DNA of 64,000 nt from Rhizobium aethiopicum (GTDB lineage Bacteria; Pseudomonadota; Alphaproteobacteria; Rhizobiales; Rhizobiaceae). Below the pieces are notes generated by a model, which was not told where the DNA came from, did not search any database, and saw nothing but the letters and a program-made list of their open reading frames with translations. The stretch's first letter is position 1. Each line of letters starts with the position of its first letter. This document shows positions 1-8,935 of this stretch, one piece after another. The stretch spans positions 186,001-250,000 of the forward strand of contig NZ_JACIFV010000005.1 in assembly GCF_014197535.1 (NCBI RefSeq), given 5' to 3'. Both the position numbers and the translations under genes were made by a program.

Positions 1-306
1 GGAAAGCAGCGACGGCCCCGATCGGGGGACGTGTTCGCGCAGCAGAATTTCTCCAAGAGATCTCGCCGCCGCCCAGCCGCCAGCCGCAGGCGTGCTCTCG
101 CCGATCGTTGGCGGATGTTTCGATCGCGCTGACATTTGTGCCTCCCGATATTGCCGTAGCGGACCCCCGGCAGATATTTTGCGATCCAAACTCTTCGAGA
201 AACAAACTGTTCCAGGCGAGTCGGCAAAGTGACGAGCGGGGCTGCCGACAGCCGATGACGGGAGACGATTGGCATAGGCTGGGCTTCCCAGCCGCATCGC
301 ATATGC
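1..306. other. No gene recognised at the left edge
   Basis: I see no supported gene here. The reading frames that cross it have no ribosome-binding site at a start codon and no recognisable domain. The stretch lies downstream of the leftward small gene that follows it, so it may hold that gene's 3' flank, but I see no clear terminator hairpin. Confidence 0.5.
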
Positions 307-558
307 TCAGAGCGGCGTCGGAGCGTCGGCCTCCACCTCGGCATAGAGCTGACCGCACATCGTCAGCGATCGCCGCATCGCAGCGACGCGATCTTCGGCG
401 TCTTTGGCTGAATAGGCCCAGATGTCGGTCGCCCAGCTCTTGCCATCCATCTCGTACTGCAGGGCAAATCTATAGAGCCGTCGCTCATTTGCATCGGTGC
501 TGACGAAAGCGCGATCGGGATCATCGTGGCGCTGGCGCGGGAAACTTACAACATTCAC
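307..558 (-). CDS. Small hypothetical protein, 83 aa
   Basis: A short soluble protein that I do not recognise as a named domain. It starts MNVVSFPRQR and contains the segment YRFALQYEMDGKSWATDIWA, with a conserved-looking charged middle. The start is a GTG placed 8 nt after GAGGAG, a strong ribosome-binding site that supports real translation. There is no signal peptide or membrane segment. It stands alone, pointing off the left edge, so there is no operon context. Function unknown; the call rests on the ribosome-binding site and the protein-like composition. Confidence 0.6.
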   Translation of the reverse strand: MNVVSFPRQRHDDPDRAFVSTDANERRLYRFALQYEMDGKSWATDIWAYSAKDAEDRVAAMRRSLTMCGQLYAEVEADAPTPL

Positions 559-1116
559 AACCTGCTCCTCGGGTTCACCTCATCGCCAGGGCTCGAAAGG
601 CCGCTTTTCCTTTGGACTAACCTGATCGCCCGGATTTCGTTCCCTGCGCACCTCGTCGGAGCAGGCCCATTCGCGGTCTGGCCCGGCCATGACGACTCCG
701 ACCGTTCATGGTCTCGACCAGGCTGGAGGTCGTCATCCTTGCTCCTGGCGTTGGCATTGACCAGAACATCGAGAGGCGAGACTGTCGCATCTCTAACTGG
801 CCCAACTGTCGCATTACTAAATAGGCGCTACAGGCGAATCTGGCGTAAGCTGAATTATGGAACTTGATTCATGGGGTCGGCTGTTCAACATGGCCGCGCG
901 TTGTGCTCGGCCCGGTGCCGAGCATCTGACGGAATTTCTTAACGAGAAAACGTTATTTTCAGCCACTTAATCAGGCCATGCGCAGATCCTCGGCACAAGG
1001 CCTGGGATGACGTCGCCGGTTTTGCAGTGGTTTGTCAGCAGGCCCACACTGGCGTGCGGGCTCTTCCCCTGAGGCGCCGCAGCTTTGTTTCGAATAGCCG
1101 CGAAACCGACGTGGCC
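559..1116. other. Intergenic stretch without a supported gene
   Basis: About 560 bases between the 5' end of the 83-aa gene and the remains of a GntR regulator. Short frames exist on both strands but none has a convincing ribosome-binding site or domain. A mildly AT-rich patch lies around 930-970. The stretch may be decayed sequence, as the neighbouring regulator is itself a remnant. Confidence 0.4.
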
Positions 1117-1448
1117 CTACTCCACGGTCTCGCTGTTTGCCGGTTCGTCGAGCAATGCGCGGTAGCGGTTCAAGCTTTCTTCCAGATGCGCGGCGATGGC
1201 GTTCTTCGCGGACTTGGCGTCACCCTGGGTGATCGCCGAATCCCTGATAGGCGCGTGAGGACTGCCGGTGCTTGAGCACGCGACGTCAGCGCCTCGCGCA
1301 CTACCGTTCGCGACGCGCCGAACTCCTCGCAAAGCTGGGCGCTCGATGGTATTTTCTCCCCCGGCGCATATAATCCGGAGTCGATGCGCTCGGTGAGCTT
1401 GGCAACGACGATTTCTGCGAGGTTTCCCCGTTGCGTGATGATCGACAA
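1117..1448 (-). pseudogene. GntR/FadR-type regulator remnant (internal deletion and frameshift)
   Basis: The 5' part encodes a typical GntR winged-helix start: MSIITQRGNLAEIVV, then PGEKIPSSAQLCEEFGAS and RTVVREAL, the recognition-helix region. After about 55 residues the frame runs into unrelated sequence. The C-terminal end of an FCD ligand domain (ITQGDAKSAKNAIAAHLEES) is readable in another frame a few tens of bases on. The two ends of a protein of roughly 230 aa are thus joined with most of the FCD domain missing. The remnant lies just upstream of the FAD/Fe-S dehydrogenase on the same side, where a GntR regulator of 2-hydroxyacid oxidation would be expected. Confidence 0.75.
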
Positions 1449-1518
1449 CTTATGCTCCGATTCTATGTTTCTAATTTAGCACATATCACATATCACGCCA
1501 GCTGCGGCGCCGGGGTTT

Positions 1519-4500
1519 TCAACTTAGCATATCCCGGATGACTTCCAGCGGATGGGGGATTGTCTTGCGATCTATTTCCTTGACCTGCGATCGGCAGGAA
1601 TAACCGGTCGCCATGACGACGGTCCCGTTCTTGCCGGCGGCGATCTGTTCCGCCCAGCTCATCGCATAGAGCCTTTCGGACATCTCTCTGTTGCGGGCTT
1701 CGTGGCCGAACGTTCCCGCCATGCCGCAGCAGCCCGCATCGGCCACCTGCAGGTCGATGCCGAGGCTGCGGAAGACCGCTTTCCACTGCGCCACCGCCGA
1801 GGGCATGTTGGTGCGTTCGGTACAGTGCGGCAGAAGCCGGACCGTCGCCCCGGCCTGCCGCCGGATCGCCTCCTCCAGGTTCTTGCCGTTTGCGACCAGC
1901 CATTCCTGCGGCAGCAGCACGGATGGGGAGGATGGCCCTTTCGGCAGGGTCTTGTACTCGCTGCGATAGGCAAGGGTCATGGATGGGTCCAGCCCGACAA
2001 GCGGCACGCCGGTTTTCGCCAGACGATCCAGGGAGCGTGAGGTCGCGACGGCCGCCTTTTCGAAACGGTCGAGATAGCCGTGGACATGCAGCGCCTTTCC
2101 GTTGGTGAGCGGCGGCGCGATCAACGGCGACAGGCCGAGCTTGCGGGCGACCTCGATGGCGGCGACGACCACTTTGGGATCGAAATGCGCAGTGAAGGCG
2201 TCGGGAATGAAGATGACGGCGCGGGCGCGCGCCTCGGGAGACATCGCCATGATCTGCTCCGCGTCGGCGGTCGGAATCCCGAGGCCGGCCAGCGATGCCG
2301 GCGGCATCTTCGGCAGCGCGGTCAAGCCAACAAGCTTCATCGCCGCGCGGCCGGCAGCCGTTCCGGCAAGGAGATTGTAGAGAGGACGGATCCGCGCCAT
2401 CAGCGGCAGAGTGGCCTCGATGCCGGCTACCAGCGGATCTTTCAGCGGCCTGAGGTAGCGGCCGTAATAGAGGTTCAGGAACTTCGACCGGAACGCCGGG
2501 ACGCTGACCTTGACAGGACATTGGCCGGCGCAGGCCTTGCAGGCGAGGCACGTATCCATGGCCGCCCGCACTTCGTGCGAAAAATCGGACCGATTGGCCG
2601 GGTTCAGCGAGTTGAATGCCCGCCTGACGAGCCCGATCGCCTTGTTGGAATTGCGGAGCCGAACCGCTTCCTCGCGGGGATCGACACCCTGCTCGACGAG
2701 GAGCCGCAGCCATTCCCGCATCAGGGCTGCGCGTCCTTTCGGCGAGTACACCCGGTTTCGGGTCGCCTTGTAGGACGGGCACATCGGGCTGGTCTCGTCG
2801 AAATCGAAACAGGCGCCGTTTCCGTTGCAATAGGCCGCATTGTCGAAGGCTGCGCGGATCTCGTTGCCGATGATGCGGTCGACGCTTCCGCGCAAGGGAA
2901 CCTCGTCGATCTTCATCAGTGCGCCATCGCCGGGTGTGGCGATCTTACCCGGATTGAGGCGGTTCTCCGGATCGAACGCCTTTTTGATCTGCTGAAGGCT
3001 AGGATAGAGATCCTCGAAGAATTCCGGCACATATTCTGACCGCACACCCTTGCCGTGCTCTCCCCAGAGAACGCCGCCATGCTTGCGGGTAAGCGCCACC
3101 ACCGCGTCGGTGATTTCCCGGATGAGCGGGACATGGTCGTCCCGCGTCAGGTCGAGGGCCGGCCGCACGTGAAGCACGCCTGCATCCACATGCCCGAACA
3201 TGCCGTAGGAGACGCCCGCGGCATCGAGGAGCGCGCGAAATTCGCTTATATAGGCGGCGAGATTGTCGGGAGGGACGGCGGTATCCTCGACGAAAGCCAC
3301 CGGGCGCACCGGGCCTTCGACACTGCCGAGAAGGCCGACTGCGCGCTTGCGCATGGCCCATATAGCCTCGACGTCCGCTTTCTCCCGGGCGATCGTAAGG
3401 CCGATGTTGCGGACGACATCGGCGCCGGCCAGTGCCGACGTCACCGCCATGAGCTTCTGTTCCAACTCCATCGGTTCGTCGGCCAACACCTCAGCGATAT
3501 TGATGCCGTTGGCCGCGCCGCGCTGATCGTCCGGAAAAAACCGGGCGATGCCGCTCCACACGATGTCGTCCTTGGCAAGGCCAAGCACCTTCTCGTCGAT
3601 CGTCTCCACTGAGGCGACATTCAGCGCGGTCAGCGACCTTGCGTCTTCGAGGGCTGTGTTGAAGTCGTCATAGCGGATATTGACCAGCGCCGCATATTTC
3701 GGGATCGGCAACAGATTGAGCTCGATCTCGGCGATCATCGCCAGCGTGCCTTCCGAGCCGCACATAATCGCATTGAGATCGAAGCGTCCGTCCTCGCGGC
3801 GGATATGCGCGAGGTCATAACCCGTCATGTACCGGTTCAGGCGCGGAAAAATTTCCTCGATGCGCTCGCGCTTATCGCGCGCAATGCCGTCGACCGTCCG
3901 ATGGATCTCCCCGACGCGGTCGCCGCGTGACTCGATTTCGGCGAGAGACACGTCGTCGAGAGGACGCGACCACCAATCCGTTGCGTCGGTCAGGACGATC
4001 CTTAGGCCGAGCACATGGTTGCTCGTTTTGCCGTAGAGACAGGAGCCCTGGCCGCAGGCATCGGTCGAGACCATGCCGCCGATCGTCGCCCGATTGGAGG
4101 TCGAAAGTTCCGGTGCGAAGAACAGGCCATGATCCTCAAGGACGCGATTGAGCTGGTCCTTGACGACTCCGGCTTCGACGCGGGCGACACGCCGCACCGG
4201 ATCGATCTCCAGGATCCGGTTCATATGCCGTGAGCAGTCGACGACGAGGCCGTCCGTCAGCGATTGGCCATTGGTGCCGGTGCCGCCGCCGCGCGCGACG
4301 ACGCGCAGACCGCGGAACGGGTCTTCGGAGAGGACCCGCATCACGGTCTTCATGTCCTCGATATCCTTGGGAAAGAGGATCCCCGCCGGCTCGATCTGGT
4401 AGATCGAATTATCAGTCGAAAGAACGGTGCGCGAGGCGGCACTGGTTTCGATATCACCCGCAAAGCCCGCCTCGAGCAGCCGCTCGAAGACGCCGGCTCC

Positions 4501-4542
4501 GGGAAGAAGTGACGATTCTCTAGTCTTGATACGAGGGATCAT
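1519..4542 (-). CDS. FAD-linked and [4Fe-4S] 2-hydroxyacid dehydrogenase, YdiJ-like, 1007 aa
   Basis: A large flavo-iron-sulfur oxidoreductase of the same architecture and size as E. coli YdiJ (about 1018 aa), a family linked to D-2-hydroxyglutarate or D-lactate oxidation. The N-terminal PCMH FAD-binding domain (about 50-250) shows RGGGTGTNGQSL and SNRATIGGMVSTDACGQGS. An FAD-oxidase C-terminal domain follows (about 270-540) with GMFGHVDAGVLHVRP and WGEHGKGVRSEY. A ferredoxin-like segment has CLACKACAGQCP near 660, and a CCG-type domain near the C-terminus has CCGMAGTFGHEA. It is the last gene before the small-protein island. Its natural regulator may have been the GntR remnant next to it. 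The substrate cannot be read from sequence. Confidence 0.88.
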   Translation of the reverse strand: MIPRIKTRESSLLPGAGVFERLLEAGFAGDIETSAASRTVLSTDNSIYQIEPAGILFPKDIEDMKTVMRVLSEDPFRGLRVVARGGGTGTNGQSLTDGLVVDCSRHMNRILEIDPVRRVARVEAGVVKDQLNRVLEDHGLFFAPELSTSNRATIGGMVSTDACGQGSCLYGKTSNHVLGLRIVLTDATDWWSRPLDDVSLAEIESRGDRVGEIHRTVDGIARDKRERIEEIFPRLNRYMTGYDLAHIRREDGRFDLNAIMCGSEGTLAMIAEIELNLLPIPKYAALVNIRYDDFNTALEDARSLTALNVASVETIDEKVLGLAKDDIVWSGIARFFPDDQRGAANGINIAEVLADEPMELEQKLMAVTSALAGADVVRNIGLTIAREKADVEAIWAMRKRAVGLLGSVEGPVRPVAFVEDTAVPPDNLAAYISEFRALLDAAGVSYGMFGHVDAGVLHVRPALDLTRDDHVPLIREITDAVVALTRKHGGVLWGEHGKGVRSEYVPEFFEDLYPSLQQIKKAFDPENRLNPGKIATPGDGALMKIDEVPLRGSVDRIIGNEIRAAFDNAAYCNGNGACFDFDETSPMCPSYKATRNRVYSPKGRAALMREWLRLLVEQGVDPREEAVRLRNSNKAIGLVRRAFNSLNPANRSDFSHEVRAAMDTCLACKACAGQCPVKVSVPAFRSKFLNLYYGRYLRPLKDPLVAGIEATLPLMARIRPLYNLLAGTAAGRAAMKLVGLTALPKMPPASLAGLGIPTADAEQIMAMSPEARARAVIFIPDAFTAHFDPKVVVAAIEVARKLGLSPLIAPPLTNGKALHVHGYLDRFEKAAVATSRSLDRLAKTGVPLVGLDPSMTLAYRSEYKTLPKGPSSPSVLLPQEWLVANGKNLEEAIRRQAGATVRLLPHCTERTNMPSAVAQWKAVFRSLGIDLQVADAGCCGMAGTFGHEARNREMSERLYAMSWAEQIAAGKNGTVVMATGYSCRSQVKEIDRKTIPHPLEVIRDMLS

Positions 4543-4597
4543 TTTTTATCGCTGTCGATCGCCAGAGCAGCATTAAAGGTTTCCGCGCTGTCGGCAA

Positions 4598-5338
4598 GAT
4601 CAACCCTTCATACCTCTTTCGCGGGCCGCCATGGCGCGGTCGCGGCCAGCCACTGTCGCGTGCGGACCTCGGGATCCGCGTTGCGGGTGATATCGGTGAC
4701 CACGGCAGCACTGTCGGCGCCTTTTTCCATACCAGCGGCGCGCGTTCGGCGGTGATCCCGCCGATGGCGACGAGCGGTATCGCGCCGACACGCTGGCGCC
4801 AGTCGGAAAGACGTTCAACGCCTTGCGGCGCCCATTTCATCTGTTTGAGGATCGTGGGCCAGACCGGTCCGAGCGCAACATAATCCGGCTCGGCCGCCAG
4901 CGCCGTCTCCAGCTCCGATATGTCGTGGGTGGAAAGGCCGAGCTTCAGGCCGGCGCGACGAATGGCATTCCTGTCGGCGGCCATAAGGTCCTCCTGCCCG
5001 AGATGAATGAAATCGCATCCTTCATCGATCGCCAGTTTCCAGTAGTCGTTGACGACCAACTGGCAAGCCGTGGCCGCGCAGGCAGCCTTCGATCGCCGGA
5101 TCTGCTCGCGAAGCACGGAGTCCGGGCAATCCTTGATGCGCAGCTGGACGAGTTTGACGCCGAGCGGCACGAGACGCTCGATCCATTCGGCGCTGTCGAC
5201 GATCAGATAGAAGGGGTCTAGCGTCATGAAAAGACTGCCTTGCCGATGACGGGAGTGGATGGGACGGCGACGTCGCGTGGCTCCAGCGGTATGGCCCCAT
5301 GCGCCAGACCGGCCGGCATCGATGGCAAGCGCGAAGCC
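4598..5338 (-). repeat. Direct repeat, left copy: thiG 3' end plus thiE
   Basis: This stretch matches 18935-19671 almost base for base in the same orientation, and covers the last ~40 codons of thiG and all of thiE. On the right, similarity stops abruptly after the shared GCGCGAAG. On the left it stops just past the thiE stop codon. The two copies enclose about 13.6 kb of accessory sequence, as expected from a duplication or from recombination of a circular element at thiE. Confidence 0.9.
4606..5227 (-). pseudogene. Frameshifted second copy of thiE
   Basis: The frame starts [19 protein letters not shown] and is nearly identical to the intact thiE at 18933-19559 for about 165 residues, up to [11 protein letters not shown]. 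There a single base is missing compared with the intact copy (around 4729: CCATACC against CCAGCACC), so the rest is out of frame although the DNA similarity continues to the stop. Upstream lie the last codons of thiG (FALAIDAGR), also without the rest of their gene. It cannot make a full thiamine phosphate synthase and has no TPP riboswitch of its own. Confidence 0.88.
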
Positions 5339-5347
5339 GCACGGCAT

Positions 5348-5655
5348 CTTTTGCCGCCAGCATTCCTACCCGGGCTCAAATATTTTGTTGCCACGCAAGC
5401 CCGCGCTCCGATGCGTCGTTGTAGACGAGCGCCAAGTCGGCAGATCGCCTTGTCTGCTGCAGGGCTTCAAAGAGCAGCGCCGGTTGACGAACGTCCTTCT
5501 CGCGCTCGCCACCCCTGCCCGTCAGTGTGTCGGCGGCTGGCGACTATGAGCTTGTGGACCGCATGCCGGAGTGGATCAGGGACTGGGACACCGCTCTGGT
5601 GGAGCAGCATTGTCCTGACGGTTTCTGCTGTCGCGGGCGCTGCAACTGACCGGAT
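5348..5655. other. Junction stretch, no gene seen
   Basis: About 300 bases between the end of the thiG/thiE repeat and the first island gene. No frame has a start with a ribosome-binding site or a recognisable product. It marks the left junction of the accessory island. I see no inverted repeat or transposase trace here. Confidence 0.45.
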
Positions 5656-5985
5656 TTATTTATGCTTCAGCAGCCACATCTTTCCGGCCATCGTGATGCC
5701 GTGCGGCGAGATGGCTGGGTCGGCGTCGGGATCGAGGGTCTTGAGAAGACCGCTGATTCTCAATTCGCCTACCGTCGCCGTTGTTGCGAACTTGATTGCA
5801 ATCGGCCGCTCCTGAAAGCGATCGGCTTTGGCGAAGGTAATCGTCGCATTGAGATGCGTCCACTTCTTGCTCTCCTGAAGGTACAGGTCCCCATCCCTTG
5901 CAAGTTTCAAGCCTCTGATCTGGGGAGGCGTCAAAGTGACCATCAAAGCGGCCGTATTGGGACTTGTTTTGGCGGTCGTACTCAT
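5656..5985 (-). CDS. Hypothetical protein, 109 aa
   Basis: A small protein of unknown function beginning MSTTAKTSPNTAALMVTLTP. An upstream ATG at 6009 is possible, but the ATG at 5985 is preceded by AGGA at 6-nt spacing and gives the more natural start. The middle (KLARDGDLYLQESKKWTHLN) and the end (AISPHGITMAGKMWLLKHK) look like a compact folded protein, without signal peptide or membrane segment. It lies 20 bases downstream of the desaturase gene on the same strand and may be co-transcribed with it. No domain recognised. Confidence 0.55.
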   Translation of the reverse strand: MSTTAKTSPNTAALMVTLTPPQIRGLKLARDGDLYLQESKKWTHLNATITFAKADRFQERPIAIKFATTATVGELRISGLLKTLDPDADPAISPHGITMAGKMWLLKHK

Positions 5986-6005
5986 CTTGGATCCTAACAT
6001 GCTAT

Positions 6006-7070
6006 TCAAACGATCCGCATAAAGCGGTCAGATATCGATGGGCCGAGGCTCTCGGCCTCTCGGAAGGAGATGAGCCTGCCGCTCTGTTCATCCCACAAAG
6101 CAAGCCGGACACATTCGAGGCTTTGCCGAAGGGTGACGCGGCCGATAGCCACCAACTCGGGGTGATTGCGCAGGACTTCCGGAAGCCGGTAATACGGAAT
6201 GCGGCTTGAAAGGTGGTGGATGTGGTGGATACCGATATTCCCGGTCAGCCATCGAAGCACGAGCGGAAGATCATAATGTGACGCGCCGTGAAGAGCGGCC
6301 CGCGGAAATTTCCATTCTCCCGTCTTCGACCAGTGCGTTTCCTCGAACTGATGTTGGACATAAAATAGCCAGACGCCGGCTGCCCCTGCTAGCAAAACGA
6401 TCGGCAGATGCACCAGCAGGAGGGGGATAGGCCCAATCGTCCACATTAACAGGCCAACTACGATCGCGATCGCTACATTCGTGGCCATCGTGGAAACCCA
6501 AGGCAAGGCTCCCGCCCGCATCATCTCGATCGGCAGGCGTTGCTTGAAGATAAAGAGCCAGGCGGGTCCAATGCCGAACATGACGATCGGATGCCTGTAA
6601 AGTCGGTAGGCGAGTCGCCCGGTTCGAGAACGGGCGCGATATTCCTCGAGCGTCAAGGTCGTGATGTCGCCGATGCCACGTTTATCAAGATTGCCCGCAG
6701 ATGCATGATGTTCCGCATGTGTTTGCCGCCAATAATCGTACGGCGTTAGGGTCAAAACGCCGAGTGCCCGTCCTGTCCACGTATCCAGCTTTCGCCGGGC
6801 GAAGAATGAACCGTGCCCGCAATCGTGCTGGATCATGAATAACCGGAGCAGGAAGGCGGCGGCTGGCAGGATCAGTATGTAGCCGGGCCAAAAGTCTTGC
6901 AGCAAAGAGGCATATGCGCCGACCCATAGCAGCGCGAAGGGGACAGCTGTCACAGACAACTCGAACGCGCTGCGCCAAAAGCTCGGTTGCCGGTATTTCG
7001 CGAGGATCTTCAGCCACGCACCGGCGGAGTCTTCAAACGGCTCGTGCAACTGGCCGGCTTGGCTTCTCAT
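6006..7070 (-). CDS. Membrane fatty-acid desaturase, about 354 aa
   Basis: An integral-membrane di-iron desaturase of the omega-6/delta-12 type that inserts a double bond into membrane acyl chains. The three histidine boxes are intact: HDCGH, then HAEHH 36 residues later, and HHIHH near the C-terminus; several long hydrophobic segments lie between them. I chose the ATG at 7070 (MRSQAGQLHEPF) because AAAGGA lies upstream; a TTG at 7139 would add 23 residues but has a poor ribosome-binding site. The nearby cold-shock gene fits a membrane-fluidity or cold-adaptation role, which is inference. Confidence 0.88.
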   Translation of the reverse strand: MRSQAGQLHEPFEDSAGAWLKILAKYRQPSFWRSAFELSVTAVPFALLWVGAYASLLQDFWPGYILILPAAAFLLRLFMIQHDCGHGSFFARRKLDTWTGRALGVLTLTPYDYWRQTHAEHHASAGNLDKRGIGDITTLTLEEYRARSRTGRLAYRLYRHPIVMFGIGPAWLFIFKQRLPIEMMRAGALPWVSTMATNVAIAIVVGLLMWTIGPIPLLLVHLPIVLLAGAAGVWLFYVQHQFEETHWSKTGEWKFPRAALHGASHYDLPLVLRWLTGNIGIHHIHHLSSRIPYYRLPEVLRNHPELVAIGRVTLRQSLECVRLALWDEQSGRLISFREAESLGPSISDRFMRIV

Positions 7071-7135
7071 AGGTTTTCTGATTCCTTTGGGACGACGATG
7101 CAAATTGGCAGGAGCCACGGTCGGATGTTCATCCG

Positions 7136-7507
7136 TCAAGCGCGACGAGCCTTACGTGCGGCATAGCGCCGGTCGCGCTCGGCCTTGCGTGCCGCTTCAT
7201 CGGCGACGACACGTGCGATTCGGTTATTGGCTTCCAACTGGCGAGCCTCCGCCTCTGCTCTTTGATGAGCCTCGGCAACATCGGCTAATGCGGCAGCTTC
7301 CTGAAGGAGGCGGTCATTTTCCGCCGCCTTCATCGCATCGCGCTCGGCGCGACGCGCAGTCCTGGCCGAAGCAATTGCCGCCAACCGTTCTTGCATTACA
7401 GGGTCGGTCGGCTTCGGAGCCGACTCAAATTTTGCAATCAGCTGACGTCTGGCGCTTTCGGCGGACTTACGACGTTCTGAAAAGGGGGTGTCGCCTGAGT
7501 GTTTCAA
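7136..7507 (-). CDS. DUF6481 family protein, 123 aa
   Basis: A highly charged, alanine- and arginine-rich helical protein. The pattern FSERRKSAESARRQLIAKFE followed by SAPKPTDPVMQERLAAIASA and a long Ala/Glu/Arg helix matches DUF6481, known from rhizobia and without assigned function. The start is a TTG at 7507 with AAGGA 6 nt upstream; a TTG at 7552 would add 15 residues but lacks such a site. It lies between the cold-shock gene and the desaturase, all leftward. Confidence 0.75.
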   Translation of the reverse strand: MKHSGDTPFSERRKSAESARRQLIAKFESAPKPTDPVMQERLAAIASARTARRAERDAMKAAENDRLLQEAAALADVAEAHQRAEAEARQLEANNRIARVVADEAARKAERDRRYAARKARRA

Positions 7508-7578
7508 TCGATGTCCTTGCCCAACAGGATAGTCCAGGCCGCTACGCTTCAAGACATACGCTGTTCACTTCTTGAATG

Positions 7579-7605
7579 AAAAAGGCCAGACATCTGCCTG
7601 GCCTT
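7579..7605 (-). terminator. Rho-independent terminator of the cold-shock gene
   Basis: Read on the minus strand, an 8-bp stem AAGGCCAG/CTGGCCTT with an 8-nt loop is followed by a run of T. It sits about 60 bases past the stop of the leftward cold-shock gene. A related but decayed stretch, including the CCAGTAC.TCCGTGGTC motif found next to it, recurs near 11800-11865. Confidence 0.75.
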
Positions 7606-7663
7606 CAACTGCCCTTGCCAGCCACGCCAGTACCTCCGTGGTCGCAGCGGCTATAAGAGCCTT

Positions 7664-7873
7664 TTAGGCCGCTTGGAGCTGGCCTGCAGACATTTTGCCG
7701 GACTTGCGGTCATGCTCCAATTGAAAGCCGAGCTTCTGGCCTTCAGCGATTGAACTCATTCCCGCGCGTTCAACGGCAGAGATGTGAACGAAGACGTCAG
7801 CGCTCCCGTCGTCAGGCTGTATGAAGCCAAAGCCTTTGGTGGCGTTGAACCATTTTACTGTGCCAGTGGTCAT
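7664..7873 (-). CDS. cspA: Cold-shock domain protein, CspA family, 69 aa
   Basis: A single OB-fold RNA/DNA chaperone of normal length. The N-terminus [20 protein letters not shown] carries RNP1 (KGFGFI); RNP2 follows as VFVHISAVE. The ATG at 7873 has AAGGG upstream. About 225 bases of untranslated sequence precede it, a common feature of temperature-responsive csp genes. A decayed relative is present at 18630-18830. The role is to melt RNA secondary structure in the cytoplasm under cold or other stress. Confidence 0.9.
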   Translation of the reverse strand: MTTGTVKWFNATKGFGFIQPDDGSADVFVHISAVERAGMSSIAEGQKLGFQLEHDRKSGKMSAGQLQAA

Positions 7874-8099
7874 GATAAACCCTTTCATCGGCATACATTT
7901 AATCGCCCGCCGAGCGGCGCGCGGCGGTGTTTCGACTTTTGAAGGGAGAGTTGATCAAGAGGCGCAGAGCGCAGCCAAACAAATATCGGCAAACAAAGTA
8001 TCGATGTCTGCAGGGATAGACTGGAGATCCTTCCCCGTCAACCTCTTGTTTTCACCTTCTCGCAATTTCCACTTCTGCGAGCAATCCCGTGTGATGCGT

Positions 8100-8342
8100 T
8101 TAAGGTCGGCGCGTCAGCGGATAAGCGTCGGCTTCATAGAGTTTGCGCATCTGCAAACCATCGAAGCGCGCCTCCTCGACTTCGAGCACGGATCCACGGA
8201 GGAGAGAAGCCGGCATGTCCTCGATCGCAAAGCGAAGAGCTTCGGCGACGGAATCGAACCTCTTGTAGACGAGGCTGCCTCTTCTGTTGATTGTCTTGCA
8301 CGGGTAAAGCCCCGCGCCAGCATTATAATCGAAAACGGTCAT
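8100..8342 (-). CDS. Hypothetical protein, 80 aa (rhizobial small-protein family)
   Basis: A small soluble protein starting MTVFDYNAGAGLYPCK, with YKRFDSVAEALRFAIEDMPA and LEVEEARFDGLQMRKLYEAD. The pattern FDSVAEALRFAIE...LEVEE.RFDG...LYE is familiar from multicopy rhizobial hypothetical proteins, but no function is known to me. The ATG has AAGGA at 7-nt spacing, which supports translation. It is followed by an untranslated gap and then the cold-shock gene on the same strand. Confidence 0.72.
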   Translation of the reverse strand: MTVFDYNAGAGLYPCKTINRRGSLVYKRFDSVAEALRFAIEDMPASLLRGSVLEVEEARFDGLQMRKLYEADAYPLTRRP

Positions 8343-8408
8343 AACTTAATCCTTGCGGCGTGAGCGATCGTCGAGGACAGTCGATCTTTGCCGTTCCATC
8401 TTGCGGTA

Positions 8409-8606
8409 TCAACGGAAAAAAGAAGCCAGTCCAACCGTTCCGCCAGTCCGTTTTTCGAGACGCTGCTGCATCTCGGCAAGCTTCGTCGCGCGCCTCCGGA
8501 GAGCTTGCCTGCTGAGGAAATCCTGCAGCTTTGCTGCATCCGATCCTTGTTCTGGCTTGGAGCGCTTGAACATGCTTTCGGCGGCATGGCGGGTGGTGTT
8601 GGTCAT
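8409..8606 (-). CDS. Hypothetical basic protein, 65 aa
   Basis: A short basic helical protein beginning MTNTTRHAAESMFKRSK with a second half rich in Arg, Gln and Glu (LSRQALRRRATKLAEMQQRL). I use the ATG at 8606 because GAGGA lies 8 nt upstream. No membrane segment or signal peptide. Its neighbours are other small leftward genes. No domain recognised; nucleic-acid or RNA binding would fit the composition but is speculation. Confidence 0.6.
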   Translation of the reverse strand: MTNTTRHAAESMFKRSKPEQGSDAAKLQDFLSRQALRRRATKLAEMQQRLEKRTGGTVGLASFFR

Positions 8607-8853
8607 TATGGCATCCTCAGTGTGGCTGCGGGACGAATACATCCGGAACAAACCGCTCCAGCCAGTATGGCGGAGTTCGCAACGTTCGCAAAATCAGGGT
8701 TTGCCAAGCAACCGACGCAGCCGGGAGGATCAGGTAGCCGAAAGGCTGAAAACGTGCCCTGTATGTAAGGTTTCAATCAGCCTCATTCAAGGCACCACAT
8801 GAATAGCGAAAGCTTGCTTGCCAAAGGCGGAAATGAAGTCCAGGGTGCGATGT

Positions 8854-8935
8854 CGGCTGCAACTGGTCAGGGCGCTGCCGCCTGAGGGACAAGAGCGCGC
8901 CCTAGCCCCGACAAGAGGAGGACGCGATGACGTCC
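8854..8935 (+). promoter_or_regulatory. Structured leader copy 1 (pseudoknot-type RNA element)
   Basis: First of five related leaders. Stem P1 pairs CGGCTGC (8854-8860) with GCTGCCG (8874-8880), with one mismatch. The 13-nt loop ends in GGGC (8870-8873), which can pair with GCCC at 8905-8908. Between them lies hairpin P2 (AGGG 8885-8888 with CCCT 8900-8903). GAGGAGG and ATG (8927) follow. GGACG around the ribosome-binding site can pair with CGTCC in codons 2-3. The order and spacing match the copies at 12068, 14036 (reverse), 16631 and 17503. Confidence 0.75.

Noticed and set aside
617..814. Minus-strand frame with a piece (LDVLVNA-like in another register) resembling a short-chain dehydrogenase
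   Set aside because: The resemblance is a few residues, needs a frame change and has no flanking support.
1493..2830. 445-codon second minus-strand frame inside the FAD/Fe-S dehydrogenase gene
   Set aside because: It overlaps the conserved Fe-S half of a well-supported gene in another register and has a shadow-type Arg/Gly/Pro composition.
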